NCBI GenBank assembly: GCA_050184115.1
Contig: JBFXAQ010000003.1
Span: 248,001 to 312,000 of the forward strand
Direction: 5' to 3'
Source: JACKNG01 sp050184115
GTDB lineage: Bacteria > Pseudomonadota > Gammaproteobacteria > Ga0077536
DNA length: 64,000 nucleotides
Shown here: positions 37,213-45,247 of the stretch, in pieces
Layout of the letters: each line of letters starts with the position of its first letter
Numbering within the stretch: the first letter of the stretch is position 1
Notes under the pieces: model-generated
What the model was told of the DNA's origin: nothing
Seen by the model: only the letters and a program-made list of their open reading frames with translations
Databases searched by the model: none
Translations under genes and position numbers: made by a program

Positions 37213-38331
37213 GTGTTTAATGCGCCGGATGATCCCAAAATTCAGTCGTTCGCGTTCTGCCGCGACCTGTTTCAGCTTCCGGTACTTAGAGAGCTGAAGT
37301 TCTTAGTCAGCCTCATCTTTATTCAACTCGCCCCCGGCATACCGGTAGGGCTTACGAAGAGCACGACAGGCATCTCTGGCGCAGGGGTTGGTGTGGCTTC
37401 CGCCGTAGCTACTTTCTTCTTCTGTTTCGTCGTAAACGCCGGTTGGACTTACTCCCTGAACATGTTCGTCGGTTGTGGAGCCGATCAACAGGTGATGTGC
37501 TTCGCCGATGACACCGCAAATCTCATCCTATATGTATTGGTATGCCCACTATACGTTGGCTTAGGCGTCTGGCTCTGGATGGTCGTATTAAACCAAGCGG
37601 GAGAACTCCGCGCCTACGCGAGAAGCATTAGCGAGCCTGATAGCCCAAGGGAGGTGAGTTGGGTAAAGGGCTTCGCTCTGCTCACGATAATCCTAGGGGT
37701 TTCCCTGTTCGGGACGTCGAACTACATCTCTGACATTACGAATACTAGCCGCGTTCCCGTGGACTATTGGTTCGTGGTTCGCCTCGCCGACGGATCGCGC
37801 GCTATAGGTCCGTTGGGCGTCTACTACTTTCTTATCAATTTCGTACTGCTCACGATAACGCTTATCTCGATAACCCTCTTTATGTCGATATTCGTCGTTG
37901 GATTCGAGATCGGTGCGGCCCTGGACAGATATCGTGGTACGGACGCACTCGATTTCAACGTCTTGAAGATCAAGCTGTCGGCGTTTACCGAAGCATATCT
38001 ATTGGGAAAAGCGTTAGCGTTCCTATACATGTGGAATATTCTTATTTGGCAATCGTCCCCATTAGGAAACACCGAGAATCTTTGGGTCGCGGGTCTATTC
38101 GCCTCGCTCATAGGCGTATTCTTCATCTCGCTGCCTCGTTACTACATCGAACTCCAATGGTTCCGGTATCGAGTTCGTGCGGGGCTGCTGCCGGAGGACG
38201 ATTCGGAGCAGTATCAAGACATTCGTCCGTCGCATGCAAAGTTTCTTGCTATGTTGTTCGACACACTGATTATTGGCGGATTCATCCTGTCATTCTGGAA
38301 GCCGTATATCGCATCCCTAACAAACCAATGA
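37213..38331 (+). CDS. Multi-pass membrane protein of unknown function (cassette gene 1)
   Basis: 372 residues with about eight membrane spans (roughly 30-48, 58-88, 103-128, 152-170, 198-240, 258-278, 290-312, 345-365). It begins MFNAPDDPKIQSFAFCRDLF and ends SFWKPYIASLTNQ, lacking any domain I recognise. GTG or ATG start: GTG at 37213 follows AGGAG. Codon use is AT-rich, unlike neighbouring genes. The coding end overlaps the start of the attC-like site, as in many gene cassettes. Confidence 0.75.
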   Translation: MFNAPDDPKIQSFAFCRDLFQLPVLRELKFLVSLIFIQLAPGIPVGLTKSTTGISGAGVGVASAVATFFFCFVVNAGWTYSLNMFVGCGADQQVMCFADDTANLILYVLVCPLYVGLGVWLWMVVLNQAGELRAYARSISEPDSPREVSWVKGFALLTIILGVSLFGTSNYISDITNTSRVPVDYWFVVRLADGSRAIGPLGVYYFLINFVLLTITLISITLFMSIFVVGFEIGAALDRYRGTDALDFNVLKIKLSAFTEAYLLGKALAFLYMWNILIWQSSPLGNTENLWVAGLFASLIGVFFISLPRYYIELQWFRYRVRAGLLPEDDSEQYQDIRPSHAKFLAMLFDTLIIGGFILSFWKPYIASLTNQ

Positions 38332-38409
38332 ACCTGAAATTTGACCGCTTCCTCCCTGCGCTGCCGCTCCGGTCGTCGCCGTCAAGTGCAGGTTAACAGG
38401 GCGTTATAG
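38315..38409 (+). other. attC-like site 1
   Basis: About 95 bases starting CCCTAAC and ending GTTATAG, with inner arms AACCTG (38331-38336) and CAGGTT, and outer arms TAAC/GTTA. This is the organisation of integron attC sites (R'' L'' ... L' R'). It shares most positions with the second site at 39084-39175, including GACCGCTTCC and GCCGCTCCGGTCGTCGC. The right core deviates from GTTRRRY at one or two bases. Confidence 0.65.
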
Positions 38410-38426
38410 CGATTTGGAGATGTAGC

Positions 38427-39089
38427 GTGAAGTTCGCGGAAGTCATCAGAGCACTGCTAAAGGAGAATCCGGCCGGCCTTACGCCTCAAGAGATCCGGGA
38501 CCTCATCAAAAGCAAATATCCGGACTATTACGGTACCGAATCGCATCGAAAGAATGTCGAAAAAGGGCACTACAAAGACATCGACCATGCGCTCCTCGCG
38601 CAAATCTACGTATTTCGTCAGAACGCCACCGATATCTACGCGGATACTTCGCAGAAGCCAATGCGCCTCAGTCTGTCGCCTAGCACCATCTTGGAATCCG
38701 ACGTCGATGAGGATCTGATCGAGACCGAGAATTTATCTAAGCTCGAAGCAGGAATCGGCACCCTATACGTGCTCGGCACGAACCTCTATACAAAAGCGGG
38801 CGAGGAGATCATTAAGATTGGAATCACCACGGGCACGGTCGAACGCAGAATAGACCAACTATTCAATACCAGTGCCCCCTATCGATTTCGCGCTATCCGT
38901 ACATATGAAGCGGAAAAATATGCAGAGCTAGAGCAGGCAGTGCATCGTATGCTAGACCCGTTTCGAATTAATCAGTCTCGCGAGTATTTCACGGACAAAT
39001 GCTTGCCATTCGTGGAGACACTAATAGCAACGCACGAAGCAATTCTGGCAGCCGCAGTTAATTCGAATGCGAAAGAAAAATCGCTCTAA
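38427..39089 (+). CDS. GIY-YIG (T5orf172-like) domain protein (cassette gene 2)
   Basis: 220 residues in two parts. Residues 1-65 form a helical, possibly winged-helix domain (FAEVIRALLKENPAGLTPQE, then SHRKNVEKGHYKDIDHAL). Residues about 110-210 match the T5orf172/GIY-YIG nuclease-like fold: LYVLGTN, IIKIGITTGTVERRIDQLF, ELEQAVHRMLD and REYFTDK. This could be a DNA-binding nuclease or a regulatory protein. GTG at 38427 or nearby is the start; GGAGATGTAG lies upstream. As a cassette gene it is a candidate for defence, but this is inference. Confidence 0.75.
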   Translation: MKFAEVIRALLKENPAGLTPQEIRDLIKSKYPDYYGTESHRKNVEKGHYKDIDHALLAQIYVFRQNATDIYADTSQKPMRLSLSPSTILESDVDEDLIETENLSKLEAGIGTLYVLGTNLYTKAGEEIIKIGITTGTVERRIDQLFNTSAPYRFRAIRTYEAEKYAELEQAVHRMLDPFRINQSREYFTDKCLPFVETLIATHEAILAAAVNSNAKEKSL

Positions 39090-39175
39090 CATCCTGAACC
39101 TGACGATTGACCGCTTCCGCCCTTCGCCGCCGCTCCGGTCGTCGCTGTGAACCACAGGCTAGCTGGGCGTTAGGC
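39084..39175 (+). other. attC-like site 2
   Basis: About 92 bases beginning CTCTAAC, which contains the stop codon of the GIY-YIG gene, and ending in GTTAGGC, an exact GTTRRRY core. Inner arms CCTG and CAGG pair. The middle part (GACCGCTTCC, GCCGCTCCGGTCGTCGC) matches site 1 at 38315-38409, as expected for attC sites of one chromosomal integron. Confidence 0.75.
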
Positions 39176-39235
39176 GGAAACCAACGAACCTAGGCAAAAC
39201 GCAGCACCAAGCCAATCCGCTTGACCAAACTCTGA

Positions 39236-40498
39236 ATGGAATCCGAGAACCAAATCTATACCGACGTAGCATTTGCGGCGGTCCGTGACCGACATTACCG
39301 CGTAACCGTGATAGCTAGCTTGCTAGTGATTCTAGGAAACGGACTATTCTGGGGTTCAGTTGGGCTTCAGTCCGGCGCAATTGAAATGATGCTCATCGAT
39401 TTCGTTTTTGCGGGGCTGGCGATTCCGCCGCTATTGCTCTCGAAAAAATCAGACCTAAAGCCCCTTATTCACATCACACTCATTATTGCTATTTCTTTTG
39501 TTTGGACATTCATTGTTCTCGTGGAAGGCATTCCCGGAGCAATGTTTCCGAACTTCAACCATTGGTATTTTTTGGGTATTGGCACGGGCGCTCTGCTTCT
39601 ATTCTGTGACTCGACTACTCCTCGGGTCGCCTACACGTCCTTTGCCCTTGTCTCGTTTCTAATTTGCGATCTGCAATTAGTCGAGTTCGGTCCGGCGTAT
39701 CCACTTCCCGGAGATTCATTGGCCGTATCTCCATTGGCGCAATCATCGGGACATATCTCGGTCTTCATTGTTGTCATTCTGCTTTCGAACGTATTCGTCT
39801 CCAGCATGAAGGCAGCCGAAAAGCAGCTCGCTGAAGCCAACGCAACATTAGAGTCATTGCTTGAGAACATGCTGCCTAAAGCAATCGCCGAGCGTTTGCG
39901 TAAAGAGGGAAAAACATTCGCCGATGGATACTCGAAGTGCAGCGTTTTGTTTGCAGATTTGGTGGGATTCACAAGATTATCTACGGAGATTAAACCTGAA
40001 GAGCTCGTCAAACTTCTTGATGAGATTTTTTCAAGATTCGACGAACTTACTGCTAAATACGGCCTAGAGAAAATAAAAACAATTGGTGATGCATATATGG
40101 TTGCTGGCGGGCTACCGGAAGAACGCGAAGATCATGCCCAAGCGTGCGTCGCACTAGCGACAGACATGAGATCTATCATCAGAGAGTACGCGGGCCTAAA
40201 GGTACGAATCGGAATAAATTCCGGTGAGGTCGTTGCGGGAATTATTGGGAAGCGTAAGTTTATTTACGACTTATGGGGCGATACCGTGAATATAGCTTCG
40301 CGAATGGAATCGCAAGGACTCGAAGACGAAATCCAAGTCAGCGAGCGCACAGCAGAGCTGATCGCGAGCGATTATGAAACAACGCCACGTGGACAAATTG
40401 ACATCAAGGGGAAGGGCCCGATGGCCGTATTTCTAGTAAATGGTAAAAGAATTAGAAAGGTTGTCGGCCCGACGTTGCGAAGAACCACTCCTCTGTAG
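39236..40498 (+). CDS. Membrane-bound class III adenylate cyclase (cassette gene 3)
   Basis: Makes cAMP from ATP. 420 residues: six hydrophobic spans in residues 20-190, then a class III cyclase domain. Catalytic pieces are complete: FADLVGF with the first metal Asp, EKIKTIGDAY with the adenine-selecting Lys, YDLWGDTVNIASRMES with the second selector Asp and the transition-state Asn/Arg. The Lys/Asp pair favours ATP over GTP. ATG at 39236 lacks a visible ribosome-binding site. No attC is recognisable after it, so the third cassette may be truncated on its right. Confidence 0.9.
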   Translation: MESENQIYTDVAFAAVRDRHYRVTVIASLLVILGNGLFWGSVGLQSGAIEMMLIDFVFAGLAIPPLLLSKKSDLKPLIHITLIIAISFVWTFIVLVEGIPGAMFPNFNHWYFLGIGTGALLLFCDSTTPRVAYTSFALVSFLICDLQLVEFGPAYPLPGDSLAVSPLAQSSGHISVFIVVILLSNVFVSSMKAAEKQLAEANATLESLLENMLPKAIAERLRKEGKTFADGYSKCSVLFADLVGFTRLSTEIKPEELVKLLDEIFSRFDELTAKYGLEKIKTIGDAYMVAGGLPEEREDHAQACVALATDMRSIIREYAGLKVRIGINSGEVVAGIIGKRKFIYDLWGDTVNIASRMESQGLEDEIQVSERTAELIASDYETTPRGQIDIKGKGPMAVFLVNGKRIRKVVGPTLRRTTPL

Positions 40499-40742
40499 AC
40501 AAATAGTTTCGAAAAGGCGACGCACTTAATTTTCGAAAAGCGCGAGCGTGGGATGGACGTGGGCCGTACGGATTGTGGAGGAACAGGGCCTGAACGCAGT
40601 GAAGCCGTTACTGCGTTCGACTTCCAGTCGCTGGACAAATGAACCCGGCATCGCGATCTGATTCGGTTCGAGGGGAAACCATCGAAACTTGCCATGAAAG
40701 AACCGCTCAGTCGCCAACGCGGTCATCCGCAAGCGCACGCTC
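40499..40742. pseudogene. Diverged cyclase-gene 3'-end relic and hairpin
   Basis: Positions 40542-40581 match 37005-37044, the end of the cyclase-family gene, at 34 of 40 bases, in the same orientation and reading frame (GWTWAVRIVE against GWTRAVGIVE). The frame then runs through a hairpin (GAACGCAGT at 40592-40600 and ACTGCGTTC at 40610-40618) to a TGA near 40661. The rest of the gap shows nothing recognisable. Confidence 0.75.
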
Positions 40743-41726
40743 GTGCCCCCTCTGAATTCCAGACTTCGAAGGATTCAGAATCGCCTGAAGCTCGCCTTGA
40801 AGGGCCACACGCCATTGCACCTCCTGCCCGAGGCGACGCCCCTGGCGAACCTGTTCTTCCCGGTCGAACGGGACGCAGTACTCCTGATCTCCTTGCCACG
40901 CGGCGGTTCGAGCTGGATTGGGTCGGTTCTCGGCAGCGCTTCCAATGCCGCCTACCTGCGCGAGCCGATCACGCAGTCCTACATGCGCGACCATGCACCC
41001 TGCGCGTCCTTCTTCGACCCCGCAGCCTGCCGCGATCCAATCGCCTACAGGAGCTGGTCGTCGAATGCCTTTCGGGGGATACCGAGTTTCGATCAGCGGA
41101 TCATCATTGATCCCGGACAGTGGCGCCTCCTCCAGCGGAGACGACGCCATATCGTGATCAAGGAGGTCAACCCACTATGCCTGGAACAGTTGATCGCTGA
41201 TTTCAGCCCGCGCGTAATCTACTTGTTGCGCCACCCGGCAGCCGTCGCCGCAAGCTTCGCGGCACTTGGCTGGTCCGGCGATCAGTTCTCTGCCCGCTTC
41301 ACTGCCAGTCACCTGTCTCGCTTGTCCCGCCGATTCGACATCGACACATCGGCGGGCCCGTGGAAGCAGCTGGGAGCCCTTCAGGCAATTACCCAGAATC
41401 TCAGCAACGACGCTCTGCGTGGTCATGACAAAGCGCTCGTCGTCCGCTACGAGGACATCTGCGTGGAACCGATGGAAAGATTTCGAACGCTTTTCAACTT
41501 CGCCGATTTGAACTGGGACCGCACTATCGAGGAAAGGATAGGCTCGAGTGCCTCGTCGTTGGCAGGGGACTACACCCCGGGCCGGTACGACCTGGAACGG
41601 GATTCCCGCAGCATGGCCACCAGATGGAAGCAGCTCGTATCAGAAGCGCAGCTCCAGGAAGTGCGCGAAGGCTACTTCGCCAACCACCCGCTGTTTTACA
41701 AGGACGATGCCGACTGGGTGCTGTGA
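40743..41726 (+). CDS. Sulfotransferase family protein
   Basis: PAPS-dependent sulfotransferase-like protein of 327 residues. The 5'-phosphosulfate loop is LPRGGSSWIGSVLGS (near 51-65) and the 3'-phosphate site is YLLRHPAAVAASFAALG (near 158-174). Likely transfers sulfate to a carbohydrate, lipid or small molecule. The start is GTG at 40743, the first possible start in the frame; the ribosome-binding site is weak, so the N terminus is uncertain. It lies immediately right of the island. Confidence 0.82.
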   Translation: MPPLNSRLRRIQNRLKLALKGHTPLHLLPEATPLANLFFPVERDAVLLISLPRGGSSWIGSVLGSASNAAYLREPITQSYMRDHAPCASFFDPAACRDPIAYRSWSSNAFRGIPSFDQRIIIDPGQWRLLQRRRRHIVIKEVNPLCLEQLIADFSPRVIYLLRHPAAVAASFAALGWSGDQFSARFTASHLSRLSRRFDIDTSAGPWKQLGALQAITQNLSNDALRGHDKALVVRYEDICVEPMERFRTLFNFADLNWDRTIEERIGSSASSLAGDYTPGRYDLERDSRSMATRWKQLVSEAQLQEVREGYFANHPLFYKDDADWVL

Positions 41727-41789
41727 CAATCCCGTGAAAAGGTGTCGGGCCTGTTTCCCTCTAAGCGCAAGAGCCGGGCGACGAAGACG

Positions 41790-41878
41790 TTCTCGGAGGT
41801 CGATTCCGCGCTCGACCCGGCGAGGCCGGGCATCGCCCAGGTGCTGAAGGGCTGCGGCGTGACAGTGGACGGATTAGA
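41790..41878 (+). pseudogene. Relic of a cupin gene 3' end
   Basis: Translation TFSEVDSALDPARPGIAQVL then GCGVTVDG resembles the end of the cupin gene at 45590-45688 (MFTEVDAEIDPAAPDIAKAL, NGVTVAG). No upstream cupin domain is present. This is the C-terminal remnant of a related gene, too diverged to be a recent copy of the intact one. Confidence 0.7.
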
Positions 41879-41943
41879 TCGCAGGTTGCACGCGTCGGGC
41901 CGCGCGCATGCCGATCGAACGCGCGCCTGTGCCGAATGAAAAG

Positions 41944-41963
41944 AAACCCGCCGAAGCGGGTTT
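41944..41963 (-). terminator. Rho-independent terminator
   Basis: Stem AAACCCGC / GCGGGTTT with a CGAA tetraloop; on the minus strand it is followed by CTTTTCATT. It lies 28 bases beyond the PEP-CTERM gene stop, and could also stop plus-strand transcription from the sulfotransferase side. Confidence 0.8.
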
Positions 41964-41991
41964 CCTGAGCATGCGCGGGTCCGGCCGAACC

Positions 41992-42672
41992 TCAGCGCAT
42001 ACGGCGTCGCCGCGACACGCCCAGACCGCCCAGTGCAAGACCTGCGAGCAGCAGGCTGGCTGGTTCCGGCACGCCTTGTGGCTGCGGGCCGACGTTCATC
42101 GTGACGAAATCCGCGAAGTTCCCGTTCGCCCACTCCCAGGTGTAGGAGCCAAGAACCATCCCGATGCTGGCGAAACTCGCGCCGGTGAATGTCATCGACC
42201 CGGCAATGGCTGCGCCGGAAACGTAGTTGTCGGGTAGCCACACCTGGTTGAAGTTGCCCTGTTCGAACAGCAGCATGTCGCCGGCGCGGACACCGCTGCC
42301 GACGCCGCCCAGGCCGGGTACGCCGAGGGCAGGAGCCGAAGTGAAGGCCAGGTTGTAGTCATCGACGTTGCCGTCGACGGCGGCAATCCGGAAGGACGTA
42401 TTGAACGAGTGGTAGGTCTGGATGGAGAAATTCCGGTCGCCCTCCTTGCCCAGCGTCGAAGCGAGATCGATCGAACCGGACCAGTCGAACACCACGTTCC
42501 CGCCGACTTCGTTGACGTTGTAGATGATGCCGGCATGACATACGCCGCAGGCCAACAGCGACAATGCCACCACGAGGCCCCGGGCACGGGCTGCCAAGCG
42601 GTGTCGATGGATGCTCGCGGGGCACTGGGTCGTGGCGCCGTTCAAGACGGCTCCTTCAATCGGCTCTCTCAC
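41992..42672 (-). CDS. PEP-CTERM surface protein
   Basis: Exported protein of 226 residues. An unusually long N region (about 30 residues) precedes the signal helix GLVVALSLLACGVCHA; the C terminus is the sorting signal VPEPASLLLAGLALGGLGV with the basic tail SRRRRMR, a target of an exosortase. The mature part is beta-rich and of unknown function. The start is GTG at 42672, seven bases after AGGAG. A sigma-54-like promoter lies about 46 bases upstream and a terminator follows the gene. Confidence 0.88.
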   Translation of the reverse strand: MREPIEGAVLNGATTQCPASIHRHRLAARARGLVVALSLLACGVCHAGIIYNVNEVGGNVVFDWSGSIDLASTLGKEGDRNFSIQTYHSFNTSFRIAAVDGNVDDYNLAFTSAPALGVPGLGGVGSGVRAGDMLLFEQGNFNQVWLPDNYVSGAAIAGSMTFTGASFASIGMVLGSYTWEWANGNFADFVTMNVGPQPQGVPEPASLLLAGLALGGLGVSRRRRMR

Positions 42673-43055
42673 GGGTTTGCTCCTTTGCCACAGGGGGCAG
42701 TTGAAGCGGACGCCCTGAGCAACTTTCGCGCCGGCATTTTCAACACCTTGATACCTATCGGTTTCCGGTGCCCGAACCGGTCGATGGCCATGGAACCGAG
42801 GGCGCGTATGTAAAGGAATCGAGAATCCTTACCTTGCCAAGCTATTGATCCAATGAGGATCTGTAAAAATCTTTGACACTTGGCGCTCGCGAACCTGCAT
42901 GTGTGCGACGACCGGCGGAACAGGATGTGAAGGAAACGACCGCGGGCGACGCGTGGGCGCTCTTCCTGCGCGGTCGCCGCGGATGTCGCCGTCACGCACC
43001 ATGCCCGGCGTGCCTTTCATCGTGTGAACGCTGATTCACGACACGGAGAACAAGC
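42673..43055. other. Intergenic region with promoter candidates, no gene seen
   Basis: Gap between divergent genes. It contains the sigma-54-like site (42718-42733), an AT-rich stretch near 42805-42880 and, just before the GFA gene, an inverted repeat TCGTGTGAA / TTCACGA (43020-43041) that could be an operator. Short open frames here lack ribosome-binding sites and domains. Confidence 0.5.
42718..42733 (-). promoter_or_regulatory. Sigma-54-like promoter for the PEP-CTERM gene
   Basis: On the minus strand the sequence reads CGGCGCGAAAGTTGCT: GG and GC dinucleotides separated by ten bases, with the -12 half TTGC perfect and the -24 half CGGCGC close to TGGCAC. It is about 46 bases before the GTG start. 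PEP-CTERM genes in other bacteria are driven by sigma-54 with PrsR, so the placement makes sense. Confidence 0.5.
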
Positions 43056-43475
43056 TTGAACAGAACAGCCAAATGCCACTGCGGCAGCCTCGTCGTCGAA
43101 GCCCGAGGCGAACCCGTGCATCGGTTCATGTGCCATTGCGAGTTCTGCCAGCGGCGGACGGGTTCCAGCTATCACCTCGATGCGTGGTACCCGGCGGCTG
43201 ACGTCGCCGTCCAGGGGGAAACGAAGACCTACAGCCGCACCGGCGATCGCGGCGATGACCTCCATTTTCACTTCTGCCCTACCTGCGGCAGCAACGTTTT
43301 TTTCGAGGTGCCGCAGGCGCTGCCCGGCATGGTCGGCATCGCCGTCGGCTGCTTTGTCGATCCCGGCTTCCCGGCGCCCCAGGTGTCGCTCTACGGCAAG
43401 CGGAAACATCACTGGTTGTCCATCCCGGAGGGCACGCTGGCGCATGAGAGTGGTGTAATGCTGGAATCGGACTAG
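43056..43475 (+). CDS. GFA-family (CENP-V/glutathione-formaldehyde-like) zinc protein
   Basis: 139 residues, GFA fold with two zinc sites: Cys7 and Cys9 (CHCGS), Cys26, 28 and 31 (CHCEFCQ) and Cys74, 77 (CPTCGS). Family members bind glutathione adducts or have unknown roles; few are true formaldehyde-activating enzymes. The start is TTG at 43056, seven bases after GGAG; no better start is available in frame. Confidence 0.88.
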   Translation: MNRTAKCHCGSLVVEARGEPVHRFMCHCEFCQRRTGSSYHLDAWYPAADVAVQGETKTYSRTGDRGDDLHFHFCPTCGSNVFFEVPQALPGMVGIAVGCFVDPGFPAPQVSLYGKRKHHWLSIPEGTLAHESGVMLESD

Positions 43476-43546
43476 CACCGGGAAGGGGTGTCACGCTCAT
43501 CTCCGTACGGGTCCAGCTCACGGCATCAGCAGGGGAGTAACCAACC

Positions 43547-43996
43547 ATGTCATCGAAAGACGAAATCCTCGGTCTTCTGAATCGATACAGCTACACCGTC
43601 GATGGTGGAGACCTCGACGGCTTCGCCGCACTGTTCGCGAAGGGCGAATGGTCGGTGGCAGGTAACGCGCCGAGTCGGGGTGCACGCGCAGTTCACGAGA
43701 ACATCCTGTCGAAGATCATCCTCTACCCGGATGGCACGCCGCGTACCCGCCATGTCAACACCAACATCGAACTCGTCATCGACGAGCAGAACGGAACGGC
43801 CAGGGGCGAGCGTTACGTGACGGTCCTGCAGGGCACCGACGGCTTTCCGCTGCAGACCATCTTCTCCGGTCACTACCACGACGAATTCGTGCGCGAGGAC
43901 GGCGCCTGGCGTTTCGCGAGCACGGTGGTGCACGGCCCGTTGATGGGCGACATGAGCCGGCACCTGCGCATGACGGACTTCGTCGAGACGCCATGA
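43547..43996 (+). CDS. SnoaL/NTF2-like protein
   Basis: 149 residues of the SnoaL-like/NTF2 fold (KDEILGLLNRYSYTVDGGDL at the start; GHYHDEFVREDGAWRFAS towards the end), a cone-shaped fold used for isomerases, dehydratases and ring-hydroxylating dioxygenase beta-subunit relatives. It follows GGGGAG. No signal peptide. Function cannot be inferred beyond small-molecule binding or catalysis. Confidence 0.82.
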   Translation: MSSKDEILGLLNRYSYTVDGGDLDGFAALFAKGEWSVAGNAPSRGARAVHENILSKIILYPDGTPRTRHVNTNIELVIDEQNGTARGERYVTVLQGTDGFPLQTIFSGHYHDEFVREDGAWRFASTVVHGPLMGDMSRHLRMTDFVETP

Positions 43997-44090
43997 ACGG
44001 TCTGCCAACCGCCCGCGGACGCATGGGCGCCGGCGCGCCGGGCGCGGGACGTGACATCGGGCCCATCCGCTGCGATCAGGGAGACCGAAC

Positions 44091-44462
44091 ATGAGCATTG
44101 CCGCGAGCCTCGAGCGGCTCGTCGCCGCCTGGAACGCGCAGGACGTCGAGTCCATCGTCGCGGCCTTCGCGGAGGACGGCGCCTACCACGAGCCCGAAGG
44201 GCCGGACCGGCTCGGTCGCAGCCATGTCGGGCACGCGGCCATCCGGGCGATCCTGACGCAGATCTTCGCCACCTTTCCCGATGGCCGCCTGGACCCGGTC
44301 GGTCCGGCGGTCATCGACGGCGACCATGCCCATGCCGAGTGGGACTTCGCATTCTCGGCAGCCGACGGGCGCCGACGGACCGTGCGCGGCGTGGATCTCT
44401 TCACCTTCGAGAACGGGCGCATCAAGCACAAGAACGTCTTCCTGAAACGGTACGTGCGTTGA
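44091..44462 (+). CDS. SnoaL-like polyketide cyclase family protein
   Basis: 123 residues, NTF2-like fold: IAASLERLVAAWNAQDVESI, then FAEDGAYHEPEGPDRLGR and DLFTFENGRIKHKNVFLKR. These are hallmarks of the SnoaL-like cyclase/ester-binding group. Starts after AGGGAG. It lies 94 bases after another NTF2-fold gene and may be a paralogue with different specificity. Confidence 0.84.
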   Translation: MSIAASLERLVAAWNAQDVESIVAAFAEDGAYHEPEGPDRLGRSHVGHAAIRAILTQIFATFPDGRLDPVGPAVIDGDHAHAEWDFAFSAADGRRRTVRGVDLFTFENGRIKHKNVFLKRYVR

Positions 44463-44688
44463 GCGCGGGGACAGGCCTGCCGACGCGCAGCGTCGCGCGG
44501 GCCCGCTTGAACCCGCGCATGGCGAACGGGCAGCGGCGCGCGCCGGGTGCCCGCGCCGGACACCGGCGCCGGGCGACCGGCACTGGCGCGAGCCGGTCGA
44601 GCAGGTGCACGGACCTCCACGCCGGGCTCGCCGCGCCCGGCCGGCGATCGCCGGCACCTCGGCAATCCGCCAAGACGCGGTGACCGTC

Positions 44689-45117
44689 ATGCGCCTGGAC
44701 AACGTCGGCATCGTGGTTGCCGACCTCGATGCCGCCATCGTCTTCTTCACCGAACTCGGCCTCGCCCTCGAAGGGCGCACGCACGTCGACGGTGAATGGG
44801 CGGGCCGCGTCACCGGGTTACACGGCCAGCGTGTCGAGATCGCGATGATGCGCACGCCGGACGGACACGGACGCGTCGAGCTGTCGCGCTTCGACGCACC
44901 CGCCATCGTCTCCGATCACCGCACCGCGCCGGTCAATTCGCTCGGTTACCTGCGCGTGATGTTCACCGTCGAGGACATCGACGACACCCTCGCCCGGCTC
45001 GGTGGGCTCGGCGCCGCGGTGGTCGACGAAGTGGTCGATTACGAAAACGTCTATCGCCTCTGCTATATCCGCGGCCCCGAGGGTATTCTCATCGGCTTGG
45101 CGCAAGCGATCGGGTGA
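44689..45117 (+). CDS. VOC-family (glyoxalase/dioxygenase-like) protein
   Basis: 142 residues of the vicinal-oxygen-chelate fold: LDNVGIVVADLDAAIVFFTE at the start and VMFTVEDIDDTLARL with IRGPEGILIGLAQ at the end, providing candidate metal residues in the two halves. May be a glyoxalase, epimerase or resistance-type protein. ATG at 44689 has GGTGA five bases upstream. Confidence 0.85.
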   Translation: MRLDNVGIVVADLDAAIVFFTELGLALEGRTHVDGEWAGRVTGLHGQRVEIAMMRTPDGHGRVELSRFDAPAIVSDHRTAPVNSLGYLRVMFTVEDIDDTLARLGGLGAAVVDEVVDYENVYRLCYIRGPEGILIGLAQAIG

Positions 45118-45247
45118 GCGGCCGGCAGGCTGGCGAACCGCGCCGGGCTCGGAACGGCTGAAGGTATTCTTCGCTGCCCGCACGAGCAGGCATACCCGAT
45201 TGGCACGACACGGCAATCCATTCGACCCCGACCACGGAGCCCGCCCG

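Larger units (their letters stand above)
37045..40541 (+). mobile_element. Integron-cassette-like island without integrase
   Basis: AT-richer stretch with codons (TTA, ATA, AGA) scarcely used elsewhere in the window. It holds three plus-strand genes with unrelated functions, two of them followed by attC-like sites that closely resemble each other (38315-38409 and 39084-39175). It is flanked by two copies of the cyclase-gene 3' end. No integrase gene is present, so it fits a cluster of attC sites lacking an integrase, or a mobilised fragment of a chromosomal integron. Confidence 0.7.

Noticed and set aside
40499..40742. Third attC site after the adenylate cyclase gene
   Set aside because: No GTTRRRY core or paired arms were found there; only direct TTTCGAAAA repeats and a hairpin.
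41742..41939. A real small gene after the sulfotransferase
   Set aside because: The frame only carries a cupin C-terminal remnant and no ribosome-binding site; it is better called a relic.
42829..43020. Short minus-strand ORF upstream of the PEP-CTERM gene
   Set aside because: No ribosome-binding site, no recognisable features, and it lies in a promoter-like AT-rich region.
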